Source: Acinetobacter sp. ANC 4910 (GTDB lineage: Bacteria > Pseudomonadota > Gammaproteobacteria > Pseudomonadales > Moraxellaceae). Taken from it: DNA of 64,000 bases. The notes beneath the pieces were generated by a model. The model was not told the DNA's origin and searched no databases. It saw only the letters and a program-made list of their open reading frames with translations. The DNA is taken from positions 1 to 64,000 of the forward strand of contig NZ_SJNT01000008.1 in the NCBI RefSeq assembly GCF_004331035.1. Direction: 5' to 3'. Shown one piece after another: positions 54,825-64,000 of the stretch (position 1 is its first letter; every line of letters begins with the position of its first letter). Both the position numbers and the translations under genes were made by a program.

Positions 54825-56195
54825 CTAGATGGTCATTGAGAAAATACGGTTATTCGGCATTTTCCGACTTAAACGTAAATCAAACGCCATACAAATATTT
54901 CGAACAAAAGGTTTACCTTGCTCGGTAATCTGTATGTGATCGGCTTCAATCGTTAACAAACCATCTTTTTGCATTTCTTCCAGTTGTTGTAGCACCTGTG
55001 ATAATTCTGTAAATCTCTGAGCTTTGTCCTGCCATGACGTCGTAAAGGTACACATTAAATTCAGAATATGTTGCCGAATGACCAAGTCTTCATCGCTTAA
55101 AATATGCCCACGATAGACAGGGATTTCATTCTGTTCTAGGCGCGCATAATAATCTTCTAAAGTCTTTTCATTTTGAGCAAAGCTGTACCAACTATCACTG
55201 ATGGACGACAGCCCCAAACCAATCATGACTTGGGTTTTCGATGAGGTATACCCCATAAAATTACGATGCAAATTCGCTTGCTGAAAGGCTTGATACATTT
55301 TGTCGTGTGACAAAGCAAAATGATCCATCCCAATTTCATAATATCCATGTGCCAGCAGTTTTTTCTTGCCCTCTTCATAGAGCTGACGCTTTAAGTCGTC
55401 TTTCGGTACATCCTGATCTTTAAAACCACGTTGTCCATTGCCTTTAATCCAAGGCACATGTGCATAACTATAAAATGCCAAACGGTCTGGATGTAACAGA
55501 TTGGTTTGATCAATGGTATGTAAAACATCGCTTAAATCTTGGAAAGGCAGGCCAAACACTAAATCATGCGAGATAGAGGTATAGCCTATTTCCCGCGCCC
55601 AATCCGTCACTTGTTGGACATGGGCAAAGGGTTGAATGCGATGAATAGCTTTTTGCACCTTCTCATTATAATCCTGCACCCCATAACTGACACGGCGAAA
55701 GCCCAAGTCATACAAGGCTTGTAAATGTTCTCGCGTGGTATTGTTCGGGTGCCCTTCAAAACTAAATTCATATTCTTCGGCAACTTCAGCTTTCGCCAAA
55801 ATGCCTTGAATGAGTTGGGTTAAATGTTCGACCGAAAAGAAAGTCGGTGTGCCACCGCCCAAATGAATTTCTTTGATAATGGGTTTTTCCACCAACAACT
55901 GACAGTACAGGTCCCATTCTTTTAACACCGCTTGAATGTAAGGCTGTTCCATCTCATGCTTTTTGGTGACGCGTTTATGACACCCACAAAAGGTACATAG
56001 GCTTTCACAAAACGGCAGATGGATATACAAACTAATGCCTTCGCGAGCATTAGATTCATTAAATGCCCGTTTTAGGCTTTGCTTCCATTGCGCCAAACTA
56101 AAATCTTGCTCTTCCCAATACGGCACAGTCGGATAACTGGTATAGCGTGGACCTGCAACGTTATATTTTTGAATGAGTGAATTGGCTTGAGTCAT
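54825..56195 (-). CDS. hemN: Oxygen-independent coproporphyrinogen III dehydrogenase
   Basis: A 456-residue radical SAM enzyme that decarboxylates coproporphyrinogen III to protoporphyrinogen IX without O2 during heme synthesis. The [4Fe-4S]-binding CESLCTFCGCH (Cys-x3-Cys-x2-Cys, about residues 62-72) and the GGGTPTFF SAM motif (about 113-120) are intact. The C-terminal HemN domain follows. It is encoded back-to-back with hemF, its O2-dependent isozyme. GGGG lies five bases before the ATG. Confidence 0.96.
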   Translation of the reverse strand: MTQANSLIQKYNVAGPRYTSYPTVPYWEEQDFSLAQWKQSLKRAFNESNAREGISLYIHLPFCESLCTFCGCHKRVTKKHEMEQPYIQAVLKEWDLYCQLLVEKPIIKEIHLGGGTPTFFSVEHLTQLIQGILAKAEVAEEYEFSFEGHPNNTTREHLQALYDLGFRRVSYGVQDYNEKVQKAIHRIQPFAHVQQVTDWAREIGYTSISHDLVFGLPFQDLSDVLHTIDQTNLLHPDRLAFYSYAHVPWIKGNGQRGFKDQDVPKDDLKRQLYEEGKKKLLAHGYYEIGMDHFALSHDKMYQAFQQANLHRNFMGYTSSKTQVMIGLGLSSISDSWYSFAQNEKTLEDYYARLEQNEIPVYRGHILSDEDLVIRQHILNLMCTFTTSWQDKAQRFTELSQVLQQLEEMQKDGLLTIEADHIQITEQGKPFVRNICMAFDLRLSRKMPNNRIFSMTI

Positions 56196-56367
56196 GGATG
56201 CCCCATCAGAATCTCTGCCTGATACAACAGGCTTGAGCCTCCTATTGTGCGGAGCTTAAATTCAGAATTCAACCCAGCCTTTTAGTCGGGATAATTTCTA
56301 TGAGATCAGATAGATACTCCCCTTTAAACACACAACTCCACTCACCCAAATAAGAAAAAAACCTTAA

Positions 56368-57375
<1,008 letters not shown>

Positions 57376-57392
57376 CCAGCTGCATAAATTTT

Positions 57393-57425
57393 AAAATAGC
57401 CACGACTGAAAGTGGCTATTTTTTT
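57393..57425 (+). terminator. Terminator after hemF
   Basis: AAAATAGCCAC/GTGGCTATTTT stem with an eight-base loop followed by seven Ts. Confidence 0.9.
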
Positions 57426-57592
57426 GCATATGGTTTCTGAAGGATGTGAACATTTCTGGCATATTCGCTTACAGCTTTAAACTGTGCAACACCTGATTTT
57501 TGGTTACACTCATTCAAGTTCAATGCGTTGATTCACTGTATGTGTAGCAACAGGTCAAATGGACGGTGATTTTTTTAACTTTAGGTTTAATG

Positions 57593-57796
57593 ATGATTAA
57601 AACAATGCCATCAACAACAGGATTATTTTGGAGCACGCTGTTTACCTTTTGTGCCGCACTCAGTATTAATCTTATTTATGAATATGCACTCACCGATCAC
57701 TTGAGTTTAAGTGTCACTATTTTGGCAGGCGCTGTTTTGCTGATTACCTTGTTCTTATTATTAATTGAGGTTGTACAAGGTATTTGTAACCCCTAA
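57593..57796 (+). CDS. Small membrane protein of unknown function
   Basis: A 67-residue protein (starting at the ATG at 57593, or three bases earlier at 57590; AGG is seven bases from the former). Two hydrophobic helices: TTGLFWSTLFTFCAALSINL and SLSVTILAGAVLLITLFLLL. A longer start at 57566 lacks a ribosome site. It lies between hemF and aroE, 113 bp before aroE. I do not recognise a family. Confidence 0.5.
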   Translation: MIKTMPSTTGLFWSTLFTFCAALSINLIYEYALTDHLSLSVTILAGAVLLITLFLLLIEVVQGICNP

Positions 57797-57909
57797 GTAT
57801 ATCTGCAATAAGAAGCTCTCTCAGAGAGAATCATTCAAGGCGTTCTGGTCTTTAGCATTGCACCAAATTACCGTATAGTGCTGCATATTTCTCCACTGGA
57901 TCTTGTGTG

Positions 57910-58698
57910 ATGCGCAAACAGTTTGCCGTGATTGGCAACCCGATTGAACAGTCCCGTTCCCCTGAACTTCACCATGCCTTTGCAGCAAAAACAGGCATTG
58001 ATCTCCACTACAGCAAACGTTTGGCTCCTCTTGATGGCTTTGAAGCCAGTGTGCAGGAGTTTTTCGCTCAGGGAGGCTGCGGCATGAATGTCACTGTTCC
58101 ATTTAAAGAGCAGGCCTTCGCGCAATGTCAGATACTGACCGAACGCGCTAAAATTGCCAAGGCAGTCAATACCCTGTGGATGCAAGATGGAATACTGTAT
58201 GGCGATAATACCGATGGCCAAGGTCTGGTCGATGCCATACACGCCTTGGGATGGTCACTCACACAAAGCCGTATCTTAATTTTAGGTGCGGGTGGAGCAA
58301 CACGTGGTGTGATCTACCCCTTGGTACAAGCAGGCGCGAAAAAAATCGTGATCGCCAATCGCACCCTATCTCGGGCGGAACAACTGGTGACAGATTTACA
58401 ACAGCATGTCCCGCAAGCTGAACTCAGTGCGACAGCGCTCGACACCTTAACTGGAGAATTTGATTTGGTGATTAATGCCACTTCTGCCAGTTTGAGTGGT
58501 GAAGCCTTAATCCTTCCAGAACAACTGATCTTTCAGCATGCTTATGAAATGGCCTACGGTAAACCTTCCAGTTTTCTTGATCAAGCCAAAGCACGCGGCA
58601 TTCCAAGTTCTGAAGGTTTTGGCATGTTAGTCGGACAAGCCATTGAAGCCTTTTCAATTTGGAATGGGGTAAAGCCTGAATTAAAAGATTTCCTTTAA
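57910..58698 (+). CDS. aroE: Shikimate dehydrogenase
   Basis: A 262-residue enzyme that reduces 3-dehydroshikimate with NADPH in aromatic amino acid synthesis. VIGNPIEQSRSPELHH (about residues 7-22) holds the substrate Ser, the catalytic Lys is in NVTVPFKEQAF, and the NADPH motif is ILGAGGATRGVIYPL. The ATG at 57910 gives MRKQFAVIG; the upstream GTG at 57907 is less likely. A strong terminator follows. Confidence 0.95.
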   Translation: MRKQFAVIGNPIEQSRSPELHHAFAAKTGIDLHYSKRLAPLDGFEASVQEFFAQGGCGMNVTVPFKEQAFAQCQILTERAKIAKAVNTLWMQDGILYGDNTDGQGLVDAIHALGWSLTQSRILILGAGGATRGVIYPLVQAGAKKIVIANRTLSRAEQLVTDLQQHVPQAELSATALDTLTGEFDLVINATSASLSGEALILPEQLIFQHAYEMAYGKPSSFLDQAKARGIPSSEGFGMLVGQAIEAFSIWNGVKPELKDFL

Positions 58699-58728
58699 TC
58701 ACTCAATAAAATCCATGCAAAAAATAAA

Positions 58729-58762
58729 AAAAGCCAACCGACTGGGGTTGGCTTTTTTTGAT
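58729..58762. terminator. Bidirectional terminator between aroE and the large lipoprotein gene
   Basis: AAAAAAAGCCAACC/GGTTGGCTTTTTTT stem with a six-base loop. Confidence 0.92.
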
Positions 58763-58770
58763 CTATGGCT

Positions 58771-61158
58771 TTATTTCAGGTGAGTCACCACAGCTACATA
58801 GGCTTTTTCATACAGATCATAATCCATAAAACCATCGTGGTCTTTGCTTAACTTGGCAATGGATTTTTCCGAAAGTTTATTTTTACGATCATCGGCAAAG
58901 GCTTGACCCAACACGACTGCCGCACTTTTTAAGGATGTGACTTGCTCAGCATTCAGCTCATAATCATCCTTAAATAATTCAACATAATAGTCTGCAAATA
59001 CTGCTTGTGGGGTTTTGAATTGTTGAATCCGCTTATTCCATGCCTGATATTCTTTCGCGCCTTCTGAAGCTTCCTGAACAATACGCGCAGCACTATAGCC
59101 CAACTCATCAAACTGGTCTGGCTCAAGCAATTTATGCTTGTCCTTGAGTGCATTTAAGCGTGTTAACGCTTTGCCTTTCGGTTCTTCTAAACGGTCATTG
59201 AATCGGTAAGCATAAACTTCCGCAATTTCATTTAATTCACTATTGCTATAGTGCTTCACCACTTCAGGACGGTTTGCAGACAGCATCAAAACAAATACGG
59301 ATTGATAGGTTTTGATATAAGAACCCGTGCTCGCAAAGGTTTTTTCTGCCAAGTCCGACAACTGCTGATCAAAGCTCAAACGATCTGTCTGCTGCCCATC
59401 CAAATCACTTTCAGACATGCCTAAAGATTTGGTAAAACCAGTCACTACATTTTCTAACATTGAACCTTTGGTGACTTCTTCAACCGATTTAGCATCACGT
59501 AACGCTTTTTTATCAATCGGTGTAGCATGTCCATAATTCAAGACCTGCATATCTACATGGATACCGAAATTACCCATCTTCTCATCAGCAAATTGTAATT
59601 GATATGCCAAATCTACTGCACGACCTTGATCATCCAGCGCAACATCAACAGTCACTGGCATAGCCTGTTCACTTTCTGCTAAAGCAGCCTGAATTTCAGG
59701 CTGATGCTTAATCCATAGTGCTTTAAACGCTTGTACATCCGTCAATTTCTCGCTGACATACGGTTCAAAAATATGTTGTATCTCTTGCATCGCCAGCAAG
59801 TTTTTCTCAAGCGTAGAAGCAGAAGCCGTTGATTTCGTATTGTCTTGCTCTGCTTGTAGCAACTTGATGCCGTACATATCCTGACAGTAAGTCACATCGC
59901 CCATCGCGAGATGTTTTTTACTGCCCAACAACGCTTCACATGCCTGTTCCGATAAAAGTTGACTTGACGATGCTGTAGTAACCGCAGCAGTGGTAACATC
60001 TGCCGCAGTTGCATCTTCAACAGCTTCTTCCTGTGCTTCGGCAACATATTCCGTATTCTCAGCGGTGTCGGTTGATTCTTGCTCTGGATATAACAACTCA
60101 TCCAAACGATTGTTGATTAAGGTTGCAACACGCTCGGAAGATGAAGAAGCTTGTGTACTTACCGATGAACTGCTTGCTTCAACCACGGCTTCTGCAGCTT
60201 TTGCAGCCTCTTCTGCTGCTGTTGATGCATCCTCACTGACGGCATCAGTTTCAACCAAGCCCAAGACCTGCTGATTAAAATACGGTTTATTGATTTGCTC
60301 AAAAGTATTCATTTGCAGGATTAAACTGCCCAAATCACCTTGATAGCGGATTTTGTTGCGAATGCCCTGCTGTTTTTCTGATGCTGAAACATGCACACGC
60401 TGTAACTGTTTAGTGTCTGCCAGTACATAAGGCAAAGCATTCATCTGTTTTAGGTAATCGACCAGTTTAGGTACATTGACACGATCAAGATCTTGTTTAT
60501 ATTTGGAAAAATCTAGATACGCATAAGATGCCTGACTGTCTTTATTGACCAAGTACGGCATGAAAGCGAAATAATTGGCATAGAACTTATAGTTTTGAAA
60601 ATCCACCACCATTGGGAGCTTAGCTTCAACCAGTAGTGTTGGTTTTTGATATTTGGCCACCAGATTTAACGAGGCCATTTTGTCTCGATAATGGACCGAA
60701 CCATCATAGCTAATTTTTAAATCATTCATGAAATTCATGAGACCAGCAGCAACGCGTGCGGATGATGAATCCGAGCCTTTGCTATAAGCATACGACGGGT
60801 TTTGCTCTGCAACAATTGCCTCATACAAGGCCAGTTTTTCTTGTTTACTCAACGACAACTTTTGTTGTTTTAAGTACTGATCTAACTGCTTTTGAATGGC
60901 AGGGTCTAAATTCTGCGTTGAATTCGAGGCTGGTTGAGTACTGGCAATTTTGCCTTTACTGGTATCGAACTGGAAACCCATGTTACCGCGATAATCGTAA
61001 CTCGGATATTCATACATCGCATTGACGCCAGTAACCGCTTGTTGTTCCAAAGAGGTATTGGCCAAAGAAGATGCATTCGAATTGGATTTTATGACATGCT
61101 GAGAGCAACCGACCATGCTCAAACTTAAAAGACAGCAACTTAAATATTTTAAACGCAT
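58771..61158 (-). CDS. Large lipoprotein of unknown function
   Basis: A 795-residue protein. The signal peptide MRLKYLSCCLLSLSMVGCSQ ends in a lipobox with Cys18, so it should be a lipoprotein. Residues about 300-400 are low complexity (Ala, Ser, Glu, Val runs such as SSSSVSTQASSSSERVA), with one Cys pair near CEALLGSKKHLAMGDVTYC (about 426-444) that may form a disulphide. The C-terminal 250 residues look helical and globular. I do not recognise a family; the layout suggests a surface-exposed protein with a stalk. It is monocistronic. Confidence 0.75.
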   Translation of the reverse strand: MRLKYLSCCLLSLSMVGCSQHVIKSNSNASSLANTSLEQQAVTGVNAMYEYPSYDYRGNMGFQFDTSKGKIASTQPASNSTQNLDPAIQKQLDQYLKQQKLSLSKQEKLALYEAIVAEQNPSYAYSKGSDSSSARVAAGLMNFMNDLKISYDGSVHYRDKMASLNLVAKYQKPTLLVEAKLPMVVDFQNYKFYANYFAFMPYLVNKDSQASYAYLDFSKYKQDLDRVNVPKLVDYLKQMNALPYVLADTKQLQRVHVSASEKQQGIRNKIRYQGDLGSLILQMNTFEQINKPYFNQQVLGLVETDAVSEDASTAAEEAAKAAEAVVEASSSSVSTQASSSSERVATLINNRLDELLYPEQESTDTAENTEYVAEAQEEAVEDATAADVTTAAVTTASSSQLLSEQACEALLGSKKHLAMGDVTYCQDMYGIKLLQAEQDNTKSTASASTLEKNLLAMQEIQHIFEPYVSEKLTDVQAFKALWIKHQPEIQAALAESEQAMPVTVDVALDDQGRAVDLAYQLQFADEKMGNFGIHVDMQVLNYGHATPIDKKALRDAKSVEEVTKGSMLENVVTGFTKSLGMSESDLDGQQTDRLSFDQQLSDLAEKTFASTGSYIKTYQSVFVLMLSANRPEVVKHYSNSELNEIAEVYAYRFNDRLEEPKGKALTRLNALKDKHKLLEPDQFDELGYSAARIVQEASEGAKEYQAWNKRIQQFKTPQAVFADYYVELFKDDYELNAEQVTSLKSAAVVLGQAFADDRKNKLSEKSIAKLSKDHDGFMDYDLYEKAYVAVVTHLK

Positions 61159-61398
61159 AGGTTTTTTTAAACCCCTTATTTATTTATACTTTAAGACATC
61201 AAGAAAATTGATTAAATGATCAAAAGACCGCAGATACTGTAGCAAAAAAATACAATATTTTGATAACAATTTTTACCTTAATTAGCCTTTCTGACATTTT
61301 TATTGGGCTACACTATCAATGTATTTTTATAACTAATGTGAATAATCAAATTATCGATTCAGATAATCCAAAACTATTTTTAAATTAGGATTAATATC
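61159..61398. other. Divergent promoter region
   Basis: AT-rich region between the large lipoprotein and the acyl-CoA dehydrogenase gene. I saw no clear operator; AGGA lies eight bases before the ATG at 61399. Confidence 0.35.
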
Positions 61399-63222
61399 AT
61401 GCCAGCATATAAAGCTCCTTTACATGACATTCGCTTTTTAATGAATGAAGTGTTTGACTACCCTGCACATTACAAAACTTTATCCAACGGCGAACTCGCT
61501 GATGCTGACACTGTAGATATGATTCTAGAAGGTGCGGCGGATTTCTGTGAAAACGTACTCTCTCCGATTAACCAATCTGGCGATGAAGAAGGCTGCCATT
61601 TTGACAATGGTGAAGTGAAAACCCCAAAAGGTTTTAAAGAAGCCTATGACCAATTTGTCCAAGGCGGTTGGCAAGGGTTGTCTTTCCCTGAAGAGTTTGG
61701 TGGTCAGAACCTACCACAATCATTAAACCTGATTAAATCGGAAATGATGGGGACAGCAAACTGGTCATTCCAAATGTACCCAGGCTTAAGTGTGGGTTGT
61801 ATGAACACCATTTTACAGTTTGGTACAGATGAACAAAAAAATCTGTATATGCCAAACTTAGTGGCGGGGACATGGTCAGGCACCATGTGTTTAACCGAGC
61901 CACAATGTGGTACAGATTTAGGTCAAGTCAAAACCAAGGCCGAACCAAATACCGATGGTACCTATAGCATTTCAGGCACCAAAATCTTCATCTCTGCGGG
62001 CGAACAAGATTTAACTGAAAACATCATTCATATCGTGCTTGCGCGCCTTCCAGATGCGCCTGCTGGTACCAAAGGAATTTCTCTGTTCATTGTGCCTAAA
62101 TTCTTGGTGAATGAAGACAGCAGCCTAGGTGAACGCAACCCTGTAAGCTGTGGTTCGATTGAACATAAGATGGGGATTCGTGCCTCTGCAACAGCGGTAT
62201 TGAACTTTGACAATGCTGTGGGTTATCTGATTGGTGAGCCAAACAAAGGCTTACATGCCATGTTTACCTTTATGAACACGGCACGTATTGGTACGGCCAT
62301 TCAAGGGATTGCACATGCGGAACTGTCTTTCCAAGGCGCACTACCATATGCCAAAGAACGCATGTCGATGCGTGCCCTTTCAGGCAAGAAAGATCCTGAA
62401 AAAGTCGCTGATGCAATTATTCACCATGCCGATGTTCGTCGCATGTTACTGACCCAAAAAGCCATTGCTGAAGGCGGTCGTGCCATGATTTATCATGCTG
62501 CACAAATTGCCGATAAAATGGCGGATGCCTTAACACTGGGTGATACAGCCGCTTTTGAAGCAGCCGATGATCATTTAGGTTTTTATACCCCAATTTTAAA
62601 AGGTTTTCTGACCGAACTCGGCTTAGAAGCAGCCAACCATGGTATGCAAGTTTATGGTGGTCACGGTTATATTAAAGAATGGGGTATGGAGCAAATTGCA
62701 CGTGATGCACGTATTGCAACTTTGTATGAAGGTACCACAGGTGTTCAGGCCCTCGATTTAATTGGTCGTAAAGTTTTACTGACCTCTAAAGGTAAAGTGA
62801 TTCGTGACTATACAGCCGAAATTTTGAAATTCTGTGGTCAACATGCGCGCAACAAATACATGCGCCGTTTTGCGTGGGACTTAACCAAGCTTTGTGCACA
62901 GTGGAATACGTTGACTGTCCGCATTATGCTTGCAGCACGTAAAGACCGTGACATCGTATCAAGTGCCTCAGTAGACTTCTTAATGTTCTCGGGCTATGTG
63001 ATGATGGCTTACTTCTGGGCACAACAAGCGGCGGTGGCTTCTGCCAAACTTGCAGCGGGTGAAGGTCAAGAAACGCCTGAATTCTATAAAGCCAAAATCA
63101 AAGTCGCTGACTTCTACTTTGAGCGTTTGTTACCTCGTACACAAGGTCATGCCGAAGCAATGGTCAATCCTTCACGTACCATGACTTCTTTGGCTGCGGA
63201 ACACTTTAGTTTTGATTACTAA
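61399..63222 (+). CDS. Acyl-CoA dehydrogenase with C-terminal extension
   Basis: A 607-residue flavoprotein of the large acyl-CoA dehydrogenase group. FAD/substrate region MCLTEPQCGTDLG (about residues 170-182) and the catalytic YEGTTGVQALDL (about 446-457, Glu in YEGT) are present. The last about 150 residues form an acyl-CoA dehydrogenase C-terminal (PF12806-like) domain. Related enzymes act on long-chain or 3-methylthiopropionyl-CoA substrates. Unlike the enzyme at 5961 it has the conventional catalytic Glu. The substrate is unknown. Confidence 0.9.
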   Translation: MPAYKAPLHDIRFLMNEVFDYPAHYKTLSNGELADADTVDMILEGAADFCENVLSPINQSGDEEGCHFDNGEVKTPKGFKEAYDQFVQGGWQGLSFPEEFGGQNLPQSLNLIKSEMMGTANWSFQMYPGLSVGCMNTILQFGTDEQKNLYMPNLVAGTWSGTMCLTEPQCGTDLGQVKTKAEPNTDGTYSISGTKIFISAGEQDLTENIIHIVLARLPDAPAGTKGISLFIVPKFLVNEDSSLGERNPVSCGSIEHKMGIRASATAVLNFDNAVGYLIGEPNKGLHAMFTFMNTARIGTAIQGIAHAELSFQGALPYAKERMSMRALSGKKDPEKVADAIIHHADVRRMLLTQKAIAEGGRAMIYHAAQIADKMADALTLGDTAAFEAADDHLGFYTPILKGFLTELGLEAANHGMQVYGGHGYIKEWGMEQIARDARIATLYEGTTGVQALDLIGRKVLLTSKGKVIRDYTAEILKFCGQHARNKYMRRFAWDLTKLCAQWNTLTVRIMLAARKDRDIVSSASVDFLMFSGYVMMAYFWAQQAAVASAKLAAGEGQETPEFYKAKIKVADFYFERLLPRTQGHAEAMVNPSRTMTSLAAEHFSFDY

Positions 63223-63251
63223 GTAAAAACGAAGAAAAGTATCAGACCGAT

Positions 63252-63280
63252 AAAAAGAGCGCCTAGGTGCTCTTTTTTTT
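63252..63280. terminator. Terminator between the acyl-CoA dehydrogenase and hydrolase genes
   Basis: AAAAAGAGC/GCTCTTTTT stem with an eight-base loop, working for both convergent genes. Confidence 0.9.
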
Positions 63281-63330
63281 ACTTTCAACAGTTCTGCAAT
63301 GTTTTTAGCCACACATTAAATCAATGCTGA

Positions 63331-64000
63331 TTAGGCACTCAGGACAACAGGCTGTGCTTTAAGACCATTTGACTGAAAGTGTGCCAATAATTTTAGACTC
63401 AGCCATTCAGGTTTTGCCAAAGGGATCCAGTGATGACAATCAATACTGTCATAACGCCACGTCCCACTCACCCATTTTTGACTATTGTGCATTTGTGGTT
63501 CTAAACAATAACGGTCGGTATAACTCCATAAGCCTAAGGTCGGTACCGTACATTTCGGATGTTTGCGGAATAACTCTTTCGGCAAAGAGGCTCGATAAAT
63601 ATTTAGTGCTGCAACCAATCGTTGAGGCTCTTTAAAACGTTGAGACACCTCAGCCATATTAGGATGGTCATCAAACACTTTCGCAAGCCCCATCTTCATT
63701 TTTGTTTTAAGTAAATTTTCACTGCCCATCAATTTAAAATAAAGAATGTACCAAGACGCTTTTAATTGATGCAGATTAGGTTCGGCAAAAGCCCCAGGAT
63801 GACCGACCGATAAAGCAGTTAAAGTATGGAACCGTTCTGGATGATAACACGCTAAAAACCATGCTGCTGCTGCTCCCCAATCGTGACCCACCACATGCAC
63901 TTTTGCAATCTGCAACACATTCAGTAAAGCAATATGGTCTTGAATAATCTGTGTCACATTGTAGTCACTTTCACGTTCAGAAATTTCCGAATGACCGCAG
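63331..64000 (-). CDS. Alpha/beta hydrolase, N-terminus missing at window edge
   Basis: The frame is open to position 64000, so the start is outside the window. About 223 residues are visible. The nucleophile elbow is GHDWGA, with Asp as nucleophile, which fits the epoxide hydrolase or haloalkane dehalogenase branch. A cap-domain region (YILYFKLMGSENLLKTKMKM) and a likely general-base His in DCHHWIPLAKPEW follow. Immediately upstream of the visible part is GHSEISERESDYN, the type of loop around the first oxyanion strand. The substrate is unknown. Confidence 0.8.
   Translation of the reverse strand, partial: CGHSEISERESDYNVTQIIQDHIALLNVLQIAKVHVVGHDWGAAAAWFLACYHPERFHTLTALSVGHPGAFAEPNLHQLKASWYILYFKLMGSENLLKTKMKMGLAKVFDDHPNMAEVSQRFKEPQRLVAALNIYRASLPKELFRKHPKCTVPTLGLWSYTDRYCLEPQMHNSQKWVSGTWRYDSIDCHHWIPLAKPEWLSLKLLAHFQSNGLKAQPVVLSA

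Overview
The window looks like chromosome of an Acinetobacter species (Moraxellaceae). The evidence is the moderately AT-rich coding sequence, an AlmA-type long-chain alkane monooxygenase that closely resembles the Acinetobacter enzyme, the SdhE/YgfX pair, the mlaFEDCB operon, and the gene families and spacing throughout. Almost everything is core genome. The accessory pieces are a transposase fragment at the left edge and a compact restriction-modification (R-M) island near 36.7-39.1 kb.

Layout. 1-600: start of an IS5-like transposase (cut by the window edge) and non-coding DNA. 0.6-4.6 kb: an operon on the minus strand of a TatT-like lipoprotein, a rhombosortase and a large fused TRAP permease. 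4.9-5.8 kb: an unannotated 33-residue membrane protein, three TGTCTAACAA repeats, ygfX and sdhE. 6.0-8.7 kb: an acyl-CoA dehydrogenase converging on almA, both suited to alkane/fatty-acid catabolism. 8.9-22.6 kb: the complete S10, spc and alpha ribosomal-protein operons on the minus strand (rpsJ to rplQ, with secY and rpoA), with structured RNA at the S10 leader and at both internal operon boundaries. 22.7-30.8 kb: a glutamine amidotransferase, metC-like lyase, HerA-like ATPase, hmp with its NsrR repressor and an NsrR-type operator, engB, a ferritin-like hydrolase and a VOC protein. 30.8-36.7 kb: dicarboxylate/amino-acid symporter, HhH lipoprotein, tesB, plsB.

36.7-39.1 kb: a type II R-M system: controller (C) gene and putative endonuclease on the plus strand, converging on a C5-cytosine methyltransferase. 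Operator-like ACT-N3-AGT sites lie before C (two in tandem) and before M (one), a layout like the Esp1396I type in which C activates its own operon and represses M. The island is AT-rich and appears inserted between plsB and an orphan terminator.

39.2-64 kb: SDR protein, recG, comF, NUDIX and LOG hydrolases, CorA-type transporter, the mla lipid-transport operon, a DEAD-box helicase with a long structured leader and a repetitive C-terminus, an inositol-phosphatase family gene, dxs, ribA, hemN, hemF, a small membrane protein, aroE, a large lipoprotein of unknown function, a second large acyl-CoA dehydrogenase and a truncated alpha/beta hydrolase at the right edge. I saw no tRNA, rRNA or CRISPR array.
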